DNA of 64,000 bases from Variovorax beijingensis (GCF_003951285.1 NZ_RXFQ01000014.1:62001-126000); one strand, 5' to 3'; numbered from the stretch's first letter, positions 43,357 through 52,573 are shown. Numbers and translations are program-made. Notes: generated by a model from the sequence alone, not told the origin.

Positions 43357-45990
43357 ATGAACGACCCGCAAGATGCCAACACGCTGGCCCGCGATGCGCA
43401 CCTGCATCCCGCCGCCGCCCTCGCCGTTCGGCTGGGTGTGGATCCCTGCGAAGGCCTGAGCGCAGAAGAGGCGCTGAAGCGGCAGGAGTTCCATGGACCC
43501 AACAGCCTGCCGCAGTCGCCGCCCCGCAGCCTGATGCAGCGGGTGCTCGACCAATTCCGCGACTTCATGGTGCTGGTGCTGATTGCGGCGGCGCTGCTGT
43601 CCGGATTCATCGGCGATGTGGCGGACACCGTCGCCATTGCCGTCATCGTGGTGCTCAACGCCGCCATCGGTCTGACCCAGGAGTGGCGCGCGGAGCGCGC
43701 GCTCGACGCGCTCAAGCGGCTGGCCAGCCCGCACGCGACCGTGCGGCGCGAGGGCAGTTCCCAGGTCCTGGAGACCAGCGCGCTGGTGCCGGGTGACGTG
43801 GTGCTGCTCGAGGCGGGCAACCTCGTGCCGGCCGATCTTCGCCTGCACCAGGCGGCGCAGCTGCGGGTGGACGAATCGACGTTGACCGGCGAATCCGTCA
43901 CGGTGGAGAAGCACACGGCGCATCTGCCCGACGGCGTCCACGGCGTGGGGGACCGGCTCAACATGGCCTTCAAGGGCACGCTGGTCACGCATGGCCGTGC
44001 CGAAGGTCTGGTGGTCGCCACCGGCTCCCGGACGGAACTGGGCCGCGTGGCCGGCCTGCTGCGCGACACGCAGGCGCGAAGCACGCCGTTGCAGCTGCGC
44101 CTGGCCTCGTTCGGCAAGCGCTTGTCGCTGGTGGTGCTGTGCCTGTGCGCGCTGATCTTCGGCATCGGCGTGATGCGGGGCGAGCCGGTGCTGCTCATGG
44201 CGCTGACCGCCATCAGCCTGGCGGTGGCGGCCATTCCGGAGGCGCTGCCGGCCGTGGTGACCGTGCTGCTTGCGCTGGGTGCGCGCCGCATGGTGAAGGT
44301 GAATGCGCTCGTGCGCCGCCTGCCTTCGGTGGAGACGCTCGGCTCCGTCAGCGTGATCTGTTCCGACAAGACCGGCACCCTGACGCAGAACCGCATGCGG
44401 GTGCAGGTGGTGGATCTCCTCGCCGGCGGTTCGCGGGATCCCCTGTGGCGTGCGGTGCTGCTGTGCACCGACGCCAGCCTTGGTGCGCGTGGAGAGTGGG
44501 TGGGCGACCCCACCGAGACCGCGCTGGTCGAAGCCGCCCAGGCGGCCGGCTTCGAGCCGGCTGCCGTGCGTGCGGCCCATGCACGTTTGGACGAGTGGCC
44601 CTTCGACGCCGGCCGCAAGCGCATGAGCACGCTGCACCGAGAGCAGGATGGCTGGATCGTCGTCACCAAGGGTGCACCCGAAACCGTGTTGCCGCGCTGC
44701 ACGCACGTGGCATCGGGGCAGGGCGATCTCGAGCTGGACAGCACCGAGGCCTTGTCAGCCGCGCAGACCATGGCAGCCCAGGGCCTGCGCGTGCTGGCGG
44801 TGACACGCCGCTCCTTCGCGCAGAACCCGGCGGGCCGGTCCGCAGAGGACGTTGAATCCGGCATGGTCCTGCTCGGCCTCGTCGGGCTGGCCGACCCGCC
44901 GCGGCCGCAAGCCAAGGCTGCCGTGGCCGACTGCCGCAGCGCGGGCATCACGCCGGTGATGATCACGGGCGACCATCCGGCCACCGCATTGGCGATCGCA
45001 CGCGAACTCGGCATTGCCGAAGGCGGCGGGCCGGTGCTCACGGGCGCGGACCTCGGCGCGATGGACGACGCCGCGCTGCAGCGTGCGGCCCGCGACGTGC
45101 GCGTGTATGCACGGGTCGATCCGGCCCAGAAGATCCGGATCGTGCAGGCGCTGCAGGCCCAGGGCCAGTTCGTGGCCATGACCGGCGACGGCGTCAACGA
45201 TGCGCCCGCGCTCAAGCAGGCGGACATCGGCGTGGCCATGGGGCTGGGCGGCACCGACGTCGCGCGCGAGGCGGCCAGCCTGGTGCTGCTCGACGACAAC
45301 TTCGCGAGCATCGTGGCGGCCGTGCGCGAGGGCCGGCGCATCTTCGACAACATCCGCAAGTTCATCCGCTACGCGATGACCGGGAATTCCGGCGAGATCT
45401 GGACCCTGTTCCTCGCGCCCCTGATGGGCATGCCGATTCCGCTGCTGCCGCTGCACATCCTCTGGGTGAACCTGGTGACCGACGGGTTGCCAGGCCTCGC
45501 CCTGGCTGCCGAGCCCGCGGAGCGGGGCGTCATGCAGCGCCCGCCGCGCGCGCCGGGCGAGAGCGTGTTCGCGGGCGGGCTCTGGCAGCACACGCTGTGG
45601 GTCGGCCTGCTGATCGCGGCGCTGTGCCTTGGCATCCAGGCCTGGGCCCTGAAGACGGACATGCACTGGCAGACCATGGTATTCACGGTGCTCACGCTGT
45701 CCCAGATGGGGCACGTGCTGGCCATTCGCTCGGAGACCGATTCGCTGTTCACCCAGGGGCTGCGAAGCAATCTGCCGCTGGCCGGCGCGGTCCTGTCGAC
45801 CTTTGCGCTCCAGCTCGCGGTGATCTACGTTCCGGCCCTGCAGTCGGTGTTCCGCACCGAGGCGCTGACGGCCGGCGAACTGGCGCTGTGCCTGGCATGC
45901 GCGGTGGTGGTCTTTCTTGCCGTGGAGGCCGAGAAGTGGATTCGCCGCCGCTCGGCCCGCGGCGCGGTCCCTGTGGCCGTGGTCGTCTGA
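43357..45990 (+). CDS. P2-type cation-transporting ATPase
   Basis: An 877-residue cation pump. N-terminal cation ATPase domain (GLSAEEALKRQEFHGPNSLP in part), actuator TGES (177-180), phosphorylation site DKTGT (Asp337), hinge TGDGVNDAPAL (~609-619), and M4 PEALPAVVTVLLALG, which is the P2A (SERCA-like) form. Ca2+ or a monovalent cation is the likely substrate; the site residues in M5/M6 (NSGEIWTLFLAPL, LWVNLVTDGLPGLALA) are SERCA-like. ATG 43357 lies at the predicted transcription start; ATG 43342 is an alternative. Forms an operon with usp and probably the Na/Ca exchanger gene. Confidence 0.92.
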   Translation: MNDPQDANTLARDAHLHPAAALAVRLGVDPCEGLSAEEALKRQEFHGPNSLPQSPPRSLMQRVLDQFRDFMVLVLIAAALLSGFIGDVADTVAIAVIVVLNAAIGLTQEWRAERALDALKRLASPHATVRREGSSQVLETSALVPGDVVLLEAGNLVPADLRLHQAAQLRVDESTLTGESVTVEKHTAHLPDGVHGVGDRLNMAFKGTLVTHGRAEGLVVATGSRTELGRVAGLLRDTQARSTPLQLRLASFGKRLSLVVLCLCALIFGIGVMRGEPVLLMALTAISLAVAAIPEALPAVVTVLLALGARRMVKVNALVRRLPSVETLGSVSVICSDKTGTLTQNRMRVQVVDLLAGGSRDPLWRAVLLCTDASLGARGEWVGDPTETALVEAAQAAGFEPAAVRAAHARLDEWPFDAGRKRMSTLHREQDGWIVVTKGAPETVLPRCTHVASGQGDLELDSTEALSAAQTMAAQGLRVLAVTRRSFAQNPAGRSAEDVESGMVLLGLVGLADPPRPQAKAAVADCRSAGITPVMITGDHPATALAIARELGIAEGGGPVLTGADLGAMDDAALQRAARDVRVYARVDPAQKIRIVQALQAQGQFVAMTGDGVNDAPALKQADIGVAMGLGGTDVAREAASLVLLDDNFASIVAAVREGRRIFDNIRKFIRYAMTGNSGEIWTLFLAPLMGMPIPLLPLHILWVNLVTDGLPGLALAAEPAERGVMQRPPRAPGESVFAGGLWQHTLWVGLLIAALCLGIQAWALKTDMHWQTMVFTVLTLSQMGHVLAIRSETDSLFTQGLRSNLPLAGAVLSTFALQLAVIYVPALQSVFRTEALTAGELALCLACAVVVFLAVEAEKWIRRRSARGAVPVAVVV

Positions 45991-46027
45991 CGGCCGCAAG
46001 TTCCATTTTCCGGAAGGAGCAACGACC

Positions 46028-46456
46028 ATGAAGATACTGATGCCGGTGGACGGCAGCGAATACACCCGCCACATGCTCGACTACGCGGCCGCGCAGGGCC
46101 GCCAGCTCGGCAGCGTGCCGCACGAGCTCACATTCCTGACCGTGGTGCCGCCCCTGCCTCCCCGTGCGCGCGGGGGCATGGACGAAGCCCAGGCGCAGGC
46201 CTTCTACCGCGAGGAAGCCGCAGGAGCGTTGCAGCAGGTCGTCGAGTTCGCCGCACGGCACGCGTGGCAGCCGGCCATCGTTCACCGGGTCGGGCAGCCC
46301 GGCAGGGTGATCGCGGACATGGCCGTGGAACAAGGCTTCGACCTCATCGTGATGGGATCGCACGGCCACTCGGCGCTCGGCGCACTGCTGCTGGGCTCGG
46401 TCACCTCGCAGGTGCTGGCGCAGTGCAGGGTGCCGGTGCTCGTCGTGCGCCGCTGA
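46028..46456 (+). CDS. Universal stress protein, single UspA domain
   Basis: A 142-residue UspA protein: ILMPVDGSEYTRHMLDYA at the start and FDLIVMGSHGHSALGALLLGSVT with the ATP-binding motif. GGAAGGAG lies upstream of ATG 46028. It starts 37 bp after the ATPase gene. Third usp in the island, here as a single domain. Confidence 0.93.
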   Translation: MKILMPVDGSEYTRHMLDYAAAQGRQLGSVPHELTFLTVVPPLPPRARGGMDEAQAQAFYREEAAGALQQVVEFAARHAWQPAIVHRVGQPGRVIADMAVEQGFDLIVMGSHGHSALGALLLGSVTSQVLAQCRVPVLVVRR

Positions 46457-46539
46457 CAGGGGCCGTCGAAATTGCCCGACCACCAGGAGGCCATGATGCC
46501 CGAGTCCCCACTGCCCAGGCGAATCTTCGCGGCCAGGCC

Positions 46540-47544
46540 ATGACGCAGGCCTGGCTGCTTTTCCAGCTCGCTGGCTGCGCGGTGCTGATTGCGCGCGCGG
46601 GCTACGTTCTCAGCCGCAGCGCCGACGCCCTTGCCGGCGCTTACGGGTGGGGACGCGGCTGGGTCGGCCTTGCGCTGCTTGCCACTGTGACGTCGCTGCC
46701 CGAACTGGCCTCGGGCCTGAGCGCGGTGGCCATTGTCGGCGCGCCCAACCTGGCCATCGGCAACGCTCTGGGTGCCTGCGTCGTCAACCTGTTGTTCCTC
46801 GTCGTCGTCGACGCCTTGCAGCGCGACCAGCCGATGTACCGCGAGGCCAGCGCCACGCATCTTCTGTCGGCCGGGTTCGGCGTGGTGATGCTGGGCTTCG
46901 TGGCCATGAGCCTTCTCACCGGCACGCGCGCGCCGATCGTCCTGCACATCGGAATCTACAGCCCGATCCTGCTGGGGCTTTACCTGCTCGCGCTCAAGAG
47001 CGTTCATGGACATGAATGCGAGGCCATGGCCGCCCGCGCCGCGGCCCCCACGCCGGCGTCGGCGGCGCAGACACGGCGAGAGTGGCGCCGGTTCGCGCTC
47101 GCGGCGCTGGTCGTGCTGGCTGCAGGCGCCTGGTTGCCCGAAGTGGCCGACGACCTGGCCAAGGCGATGGGCCTGTCGAGGAGCTTCGTCGGCACGGTGC
47201 TGATGGCCGTCGTGACAACGCTCCCGGAGATGGCCGTGACGCTGGGCGCGCTGCGGGTCGGGGCGCTGGACATGGCCATCGGCAACCTGCTGGGCAGCAA
47301 CCTGTTCAATGTCATGATATTGGCGCTGGACGACGCCTTCTATGTCCGCGGCCCGCTGCTCGCCGACGCCGCGCCCGTGCATGCCGGCACCGCGGTGTCT
47401 GCCCTGGTGATGACGGGGCTGGTGATCATCGGCCTGGTGATGCGGCCGCAGGGACGGCCCCTGCGGGTGCTGAGCTGGGTCAGTGTGGCACTCGCGGCGA
47501 CGTATGCAGTCAACGCGGCCCTGGTCTACCTCGGCGGAGTGTGA
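46540..47544 (+). CDS. Sodium/calcium exchanger family protein
   Basis: A 334-residue CaCA-family antiporter with about ten helices. The two alpha repeats are clear: ATVTSLPELASGLSAV with GNALGACVVNLLFL, and AVVTTLPEMAVTLGAL with GNLLGSNLFNVMIL. The acidic residues in the (T/S)LPE motifs bind the cation. Start ATG 46540 has a weak ribosome site. Downstream of a P2 ATPase and a usp, so the unit may control intracellular Ca2+ or Na+ in anoxic cells. Confidence 0.88.
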   Translation: MTQAWLLFQLAGCAVLIARAGYVLSRSADALAGAYGWGRGWVGLALLATVTSLPELASGLSAVAIVGAPNLAIGNALGACVVNLLFLVVVDALQRDQPMYREASATHLLSAGFGVVMLGFVAMSLLTGTRAPIVLHIGIYSPILLGLYLLALKSVHGHECEAMAARAAAPTPASAAQTRREWRRFALAALVVLAAGAWLPEVADDLAKAMGLSRSFVGTVLMAVVTTLPEMAVTLGALRVGALDMAIGNLLGSNLFNVMILALDDAFYVRGPLLADAAPVHAGTAVSALVMTGLVIIGLVMRPQGRPLRVLSWVSVALAATYAVNAALVYLGGV

Positions 47545-47649
47545 GGGGCGCATGCATGTGCCGTTGTCCGTATCGGGGCCTGTTCGGTTGATCGGCTGCG
47601 GGGCGAACGGTATTCGTTTCCCGGCAGAGTCCACTCGGCCATCTATGGC

Positions 47650-47663
47650 TTGACGAAAATCAA
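47650..47663. promoter_or_regulatory. FNR-type box for nfeD-slipin
   Basis: TTGACgaaaATCAA, one mismatch. TACAGT (47685-47690) sits in -10 position; predicted start near 47698, giving an 84-nt leader to ATG 47782. Confidence 0.78.
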
Positions 47664-47781
47664 GCGGGACCGTTTCGCGCGGCATACAGTGGCCTTCATA
47701 TGCGTCGGGTCGCGGCAGTTCGTCTGCGGGTGCGATCCGGTCCCCGCCTGCGGGCGGTTCGCAAGGAAAGCGAGCGACACC

Positions 47782-49245
47782 ATGTTGCCAGGCACGCCCG
47801 GTCGCGCGGTCCACCGTCTTTGCCGAGTGGCCTGGGCACTCGTGATCGGCATGGCCATGCTGCTCGGATGGTCCGGCCCTGCATCGGCTGCGGCGCCGGT
47901 GCTGGTGCTCGAGGTGCGCGACGCCATCGGGCCGGCGAGTGCCAGCTACATGATCCGCGGCATGGCAAAAGCAGCGGAAGGCGGCGCGCCGCTGGTGGTG
48001 ATCCGGCTCGACACGCCGGGCGGGCTCGACACGTCCATGCGGGACATCATCCAGGCGATCCTCGCCTCGCCGGTGCCGGTCGCCATCTACGTCAGCCCCG
48101 AGGGCGCGCGGGCGGCCAGCGCCGGTACCTACATGCTTTATGCGGCGCACGTGGCTGCGATGGCGCCGGCAACGACCCTGGGTGCCGCGACGCCGGTCGC
48201 CATCGGGTTTCCGGGGGCCGGCAGCAAGCCGCCGGCCGACGACAGGAAGCGCGAACCTGGGGACCCCGCCGATCCCCGGGCAGGTGCCGGCAAGGACAAG
48301 CGCGATCGCGAGCCGTCGCCGCCGTCCGCCCCCGCGGATGCGATGACCGCCAAACAGGTGCACGACGCATCCGCCTTCATCCGCGGACTGGCGCAGCAGC
48401 GCGGGCGCAATGCGCAGTGGGCCGAACGCGCCGTGCGCGAGGCCGTCAGCCTCACTGCCGACGAGGCGCTGCGCGAGAAGGTGGTCGACGTGGTCGCCGC
48501 CGACATTCCGGATCTGCTGGCGCAGATCGATGGGCGGCGCGTGCGCGTGCGCGGCGCCGAGGTCACCCTGGCAACGCGGGACGCTGCCGTGGCGACGGTA
48601 CTCCCCGACTGGCGGCAGCGCCTGCTGTCGGTCATTGCCAACCCCAGCTTCGCGCTCATCCTGATGATGATCGGCATCTACGGCCTGATGTTCGAATTCT
48701 CGTCCCCCGGCTTCGGCGTGCCAGGCACGATCGGCGCGATCTGCCTGCTGCTGGCGTTGTTCGCGCTGCAGCTCCTGCCCGTGAACTACGCCGGGCTGGC
48801 CCTCATCCTGCTGGGCATGGCCTTGCTGGCCGGCGAGGTCATGTCGCCCAGCTTCGGCGTGCTCGGTATGGGTGGCATCGTGGCCTTCGTTGCCGGTGGC
48901 CTGTTGCTCTTCGACCGGGACGTGCCGGGCTTCGGCGTGCCGCTGCCGCTCATCTTCGGGCTGGCCGCCACCTCCGCGGTGCTCGTGCTGCTGGGGGGAA
49001 ACATGGCGGTGAGGGCCCGCGGCCGCCCGGTGCTGAGCGGCCGGGAAGAACTGGTCGGCGCCGAAGGCGTGGTGATTGCGCAGGGCGACGCCGGCACCTG
49101 GGCGCGCGTGCATGGCGAGCGATGGAAGGTGACGAGCAGCGACGCGCTCGCGCCGGGCCAGGCGGTGCGCGTCCTCTCCATCCATGGCCTCACGCTCGAG
49201 GTCCGCGCCGAGCCCGCATCTGATTCCGAAGGAGAAGGAACATGA
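47782..49245 (+). CDS. NfeD membrane serine protease (long form)
   Basis: A 487-residue protein. Start ATG 47782 was chosen because the predicted promoter lies just upstream; a longer reading would begin inside the FNR box. Signal peptide to ~residue 36, then a ClpP-class protease domain with RLDTPGGLDTSMRDII and the catalytic serine in RAASAGTYML (Ser113) plus a low-complexity Pro/Asp/Lys insert (~residues 150-180). Four helices follow and an OB-fold NfeD C-domain (GEELVGAEGVV region). Long-form NfeD proteins pair with stomatin/slipin, which is the next gene (overlap ATGA). Confidence 0.9.
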   Translation: MLPGTPGRAVHRLCRVAWALVIGMAMLLGWSGPASAAAPVLVLEVRDAIGPASASYMIRGMAKAAEGGAPLVVIRLDTPGGLDTSMRDIIQAILASPVPVAIYVSPEGARAASAGTYMLYAAHVAAMAPATTLGAATPVAIGFPGAGSKPPADDRKREPGDPADPRAGAGKDKRDREPSPPSAPADAMTAKQVHDASAFIRGLAQQRGRNAQWAERAVREAVSLTADEALREKVVDVVAADIPDLLAQIDGRRVRVRGAEVTLATRDAAVATVLPDWRQRLLSVIANPSFALILMMIGIYGLMFEFSSPGFGVPGTIGAICLLLALFALQLLPVNYAGLALILLGMALLAGEVMSPSFGVLGMGGIVAFVAGGLLLFDRDVPGFGVPLPLIFGLAATSAVLVLLGGNMAVRARGRPVLSGREELVGAEGVVIAQGDAGTWARVHGERWKVTSSDALAPGQAVRVLSIHGLTLEVRAEPASDSEGEGT

Positions 49246-50051
49246 TCTTCGATTTCAACTTCGGCCTCGCGGCCGTCCTGCTGCCGCTGCTGCTGGTGCT
49301 CGCCGCAAGCTCGCTGCGCGTGCTGCGCGAATACCAGCGCGGCGTCGTGTTCCAGCTCGGGCGCTTCTGGAAGGTCAAGGGTCCCGGGCTGGTACTGGTG
49401 ATCCCCGGCATCCAGCAGATGGTGCGCGTGGATCTGCGCGTGGTGACCATGGACGTGCCGCCGCAGGACGTGATCTCGCGTGACAACGTGTCGGTGAAGG
49501 TCAACGCCGTGGTCTTCTTCCGTGTCGTCGACCCGCAGCGGGCCATCATCCAGGTGCAGGACTACCTGCGCGCCACGAGCGAGCTCGCGCAGACGACCCT
49601 GCGGGTCGTGCTGGGCAAGCACGAACTGGACGAGATGCTCGCGGAGAGGGAGAGGCTCAACCTGGATGTCCAGCAGATCCTGGACGCGCAGACGGACGCC
49701 TGGGGCATCAAGGTCACCAACGTCGAGATCAAGCACATCGACCTCAACGAGACGATGATCCGCGCCATCGCCCGGCAGGCGGAAGCCGAGCGCGAGCGGC
49801 GCGCCAAGGTGATCCATGCCGAAGGCGAGAAGCAGGCTTCGGCCGCGCTCCTCGAGGCCGCACGCATGCTGGCCCAGCAGCCCGAGGCCATGCAGCTGCG
49901 CTACCTCCAGACCATGACCCAGGTCGCAGGCGACCGTGCCTCGACGGTCGTGCTGCCGCTGCCGCTGGATCTGCTCGGCTCGCTCATGGGCCGGCAGCCG
50001 GCCGCGCCGGCGCCAGAAGCAGGCGTCGCGACGCCTGCTCGCGATGGCTGA
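49242..50051 (+). CDS. Slipin/stomatin-like SPFH protein
   Basis: A 269-residue membrane-anchored scaffold: one N-terminal helix (residues 5-25), YQRGVVFQLGRFWKVKGPGLVLVIPGIQ in part, the SPFH domain, and a coiled-coil rich in Glu/Ala (EAERERRAKVIHAEGEKQAS in part). It is the usual partner and likely substrate of the NfeD protease encoded upstream. Start overlaps the nfeD stop. Confidence 0.93.
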   Translation: MIFDFNFGLAAVLLPLLLVLAASSLRVLREYQRGVVFQLGRFWKVKGPGLVLVIPGIQQMVRVDLRVVTMDVPPQDVISRDNVSVKVNAVVFFRVVDPQRAIIQVQDYLRATSELAQTTLRVVLGKHELDEMLAERERLNLDVQQILDAQTDAWGIKVTNVEIKHIDLNETMIRAIARQAEAERERRAKVIHAEGEKQASAALLEAARMLAQQPEAMQLRYLQTMTQVAGDRASTVVLPLPLDLLGSLMGRQPAAPAPEAGVATPARDG

Positions 50052-50202
50052 GGCCGCAGCCCGGCGACCGGTGCCGATGCACGCGCCGTCGCATTTTCGT
50101 CAGGTCCGGTCGAGGTCTGCCGGCGGCACGGCCTGGGAAGGCAGCTGGAGGTGCAGCGCAGTCTGCGCCATCAGGTGGCCGATATTGGCGCTGTGAGAGC
50201 CA

Positions 50203-50425
50203 ATGGGGCGCAGGTATGCGCTTCAAGACAAGCAATGGGAGCACGCCAGGGACATGCTGCCGAGACGAGCGGGGCATGTCGGGGCAACAGCAAGGACAAC
50301 CGACCGCTCATGGAGGCTGTGCTGTACCGGTATCGAGCGGGCATTGCGTGACCTGCCCGAACCGGGACCTCCGGGTGATGCATCTGCGCCTTACGCGCTG
50401 GACCAAGAAGAGGGTCTCGAAGGGG
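50203..50425 (+). pseudogene. Degraded 5' end of an IS5-type transposase
   Basis: The reading MGRRYALQDKQWEHARDMLP followed by RAGHVGATAR matches the start of IS5-family transposases. The match then jumps frame: KDNRPLMEAVLYRYRAGIA in one frame, RDLPEP in another, then HLRLTRWTKKRVSKG. At least two frameshifts and loss of the catalytic DDE part make it a remnant. Terminal inverted repeats could not be identified. Confidence 0.7.
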
Positions 50426-50454
50426 CAGGTGCACTGTTGCCCGGCACGCAGGCC

Positions 50455-50640
50455 GGAAGGGCGCGCCCACGAGCATGACCGCGCTGAAGCCCGTGACGAG
50501 TTCCGGCGGCGAGGTGACCGTGGCGATCAGGATCACGCCGACCCAGCGCGCGACAGGCCCGTGAGCGCCGCGATGGCGTCGCCGTAGTGGACCAGGCGAA
50601 ATCCGGCCAGGCCGATGATCGAGACACACAGGCCAATTGC
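50455..50640 (-). pseudogene. Fragment of a sodium/calcium exchanger gene
   Basis: On the minus strand IIGLAGFRLVHYGDAIAALTGL and, one frame off, RWVGVILIATVTSPPELVTG with FSAVMLVGAPF align with the first alpha repeat of the intact exchanger at 46540-47544. The frameshift near the GLSR segment and abrupt loss next to the transposase remnant show that it is dead. A second exchanger copy was probably destroyed by insertion of the IS and later decay. Confidence 0.68.
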
Positions 50641-50661
50641 GCCCCTATGAGAAAGTCGGGT

Positions 50662-50919
50662 TCATCCAGCGGCAGGGCTCGGAGCACCGGCGTCGGGCGG
50701 GATTCGGGCTTCGTCCAACCGATCGATGGCCTGCCGAGCAGCGCGCATCGCTTGGCGCAGCGCGATCTCTCGCATGCCGGGGTCGTCTTCCGTGATGCCG
50801 CAGCCTGCAACGGCAGGCAGTTCTTCGACCGAATAGGTCCAGGCGTAGCCAGGCGGGTGCTCGCGATGCCGTGCGTGAACGACGATCGTCCTGCCTTTGT
50901 GCTTCTGCGAATGTTTCAT
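50662..50919 (-). CDS. Small hypothetical protein, 85 aa
   Basis: ATG 50919 has a strong GAGGAG ribosome site. The protein reads MKHSQKHKGRTIVVHARHRE, then YAWTYSVEELPAV and an amphipathic helix MREIALRQAMRAARQAID. Basic N-terminus, no membrane segment. FNR-type box 51008-51021 with TAGCAT (50986-50981) gives it its own promoter. No family recognised. Confidence 0.65.
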   Translation of the reverse strand: MKHSQKHKGRTIVVHARHREHPPGYAWTYSVEELPAVAGCGITEDDPGMREIALRQAMRAARQAIDRLDEARIPPDAGAPSPAAG

Positions 50920-51007
50920 GCCGCTCCTCGGATGAAGATTTTCCGGAACATAGGCCGGCGGCTTCCGGGTCATTCTGCGAATGCTAGGAAGAATGGGATG
51001 CCGTGGC

Positions 51008-51021
51008 TTGCGCTGCGTCAA
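51008..51021. promoter_or_regulatory. FNR-type box for the 85-aa protein gene
   Basis: TTGCGctgcGTCAA. TAGCAT on the minus strand (50986-50981) in -10 position; predicted start near 50973. Confidence 0.62.
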
Positions 51022-51054
51022 GAGCGCATCCATGGCACGGCAACGGCAGCGGCC

Positions 51055-51068
51055 TTGATGGCGATCAA
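51055..51068. promoter_or_regulatory. FNR box, perfect palindrome
   Basis: TTGATggcgATCAA. On the plus strand CATCCT (51091-51096) could be the -10 of a promoter for the 36-aa gene at 51160. Second of three boxes within 320 bp. Confidence 0.75.
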
Positions 51069-51159
51069 GGCCTGCGGCTTGCGAGCGCGGCATCCTGCGT
51101 GTGTGCGGATGAAATGCAGCCGCCCCTCCGTCCACTGCGTTCCTTTGCGAGACATCACC

Positions 51160-51270
51160 ATGAAGAAGTTCATTTCGCTTTGCCTGGGCATCCTCGGTCG
51201 GCGTGCGCGCGCATCCCGGCACGACGAAGAGTTCGATCTGGTGCAGCGGCTTCGCGAAGCCGGCCTCTGA
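51160..51270 (+). CDS. Very small protein, 36 aa
   Basis: MKKFISLCLGILGRRARASR at the start, then an acidic tail HDEEFDLVQRLREAGL. Hydrophobic residues 4-12 are too few for a transmembrane helix; it may be peripheral. It lies behind a perfect FNR box and 119 bp before the thiolase gene. The start has only a weak GAGA. The candidate is supported by its position and its lysine-rich start; expression would need to be shown. Confidence 0.5.
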   Translation: MKKFISLCLGILGRRARASRHDEEFDLVQRLREAGL

Positions 51271-51315
51271 TCGGGCCCGTCGTGCAGGCAACGGCGAAGC
51301 CAAGGGGCCGCTCGC

Positions 51316-51329
51316 CTGATCGATATCAA
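51316..51329. promoter_or_regulatory. FNR box for the thiolase gene
   Basis: CTGATcgatATCAA, one mismatch. TAGTCT (51352-51357) sits exactly in -10 position; predicted start 51364, leader 25 nt. Confidence 0.78.
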
Positions 51330-51388
51330 GACTGCCGCATGGCGGCAGGCCTAGTCTGGCCGGCGATTCAACACACCAGGAGTACCCC

Positions 51389-52573
51389 ATGAATTCGAGG
51401 AACATCGTTCTGTGCCATCCAGTCCGCACCGCCATCGGGACATATGGCGGCAGCCTCAAGGACGTGTCCGCGCCCGAGCTCGGCGCGGTGGCCGTGCGCG
51501 AGACCCTGAAGCGCTCGGGCCTGCCGGCAGACAAGGTGCAGGCCCTTGTGATGGGCAACGTCATCCAGGCGGGCGCGAAAATGAACCCTGCGCGCCAGGC
51601 TGGAGTCAACGCGGGCCTGCCAGTCGAACTCCCCGCTCTCACGGTCAACCGCGTATGCGGCTCCGGTGCGCAGGGCATCGTGAGTGCCGCACTAGAGATC
51701 TGGTCCGGCATGATCGACTGCGCCATCGCCGGCGGCATGGAGAACATGGACCGGGCCCCGTATCTTCTTCCGCAGGGACGATGGGGCGCCCGCATGGGCG
51801 ACGTGACGCTGTTCGACAGCATGCTCCACGATGGATTGAACGATGCCTTCAGCGGGCATCATTCCGGCTGGCACACCGAGGACCTGGCCACGAGAAATGC
51901 CGTCTCGCGCGCGGACCAGGACCGATGGGCCCTGCGCTCGCAGCAGCGATTCTCGGCGGCCCAGGCCGCAGGCCATTTCGAGGCGGAAATCGCCGCTGTC
52001 GAGCTGTCCGGCCGCAAGGGCTCGACGCAGTTCACGAAGGACGAGCACAACCGGCCCGAGACCTCGGCAGCATCGCTGGCGCTGCTCAAGCCGGTCTTCC
52101 GCAAGGACGGCACCATCACCGCCGGCAATTCCCCTGGCTTGAATTCGGGCGCGGCCGCGATGCTGGTGGCCGAGGCCCGCTGGGCCGAGAAGAACCTCCT
52201 GCAGCCGATGGCGCGGCTCGTGTCCTATGGCGTGGGGGCCGTGGAGCCCGCCCTCTTCGGGCTGGGCCCCATTCCCGCGGTCAACCAGGCACTGGCACGG
52301 GCGGGCTGGTCGGCCAGCCAGGTGGAGCGGGTGGAGATCAACGAGGCGTTTGCGGCCATCACCCTGGCCTGCCTGCGAGAGCTCGCGTTCGCGGAAGACA
52401 TCGTCAATATCGAAGGGGGCACCATTGCGCACGGGCATCCCATCGGCGCCACGGGTGCGGTTCTGGCCACGCGCCTGATCCATTCCATGCGGCGCGACGG
52501 CCTCAAGCGCGGGCTTGTCACACTGTGTATCGGTGGTGGCCAGGGCATCGCACTGGCCATCGAAACGCTCTGA
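51389..52573 (+). CDS. Acetyl-CoA acetyltransferase (thiolase)
   Basis: A 394-residue thiolase of usual length: nucleophile Cys90 in VNRVCGSGAQG, VEINEAFA, GHPIGATGA with the catalytic histidine, and the second cysteine in LCIGGGQG. CAGGAG precedes ATG 51389. Joins two acetyl-CoA to acetoacetyl-CoA or the reverse. Together with the PHA synthase at 41.5-43.2 kb it could feed polyhydroxybutyrate, although no acetoacetyl-CoA reductase gene is in the window. Confidence 0.94.
   Translation: MNSRNIVLCHPVRTAIGTYGGSLKDVSAPELGAVAVRETLKRSGLPADKVQALVMGNVIQAGAKMNPARQAGVNAGLPVELPALTVNRVCGSGAQGIVSAALEIWSGMIDCAIAGGMENMDRAPYLLPQGRWGARMGDVTLFDSMLHDGLNDAFSGHHSGWHTEDLATRNAVSRADQDRWALRSQQRFSAAQAAGHFEAEIAAVELSGRKGSTQFTKDEHNRPETSAASLALLKPVFRKDGTITAGNSPGLNSGAAAMLVAEARWAEKNLLQPMARLVSYGVGAVEPALFGLGPIPAVNQALARAGWSASQVERVEINEAFAAITLACLRELAFAEDIVNIEGGTIAHGHPIGATGAVLATRLIHSMRRDGLKRGLVTLCIGGGQGIALAIETL

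Noticed and set aside
47650..47781. N-terminal extension of NfeD from 47650
   Set aside because: It would start inside the FNR box and upstream of the predicted transcription start; the signal peptide begins properly at 47782.
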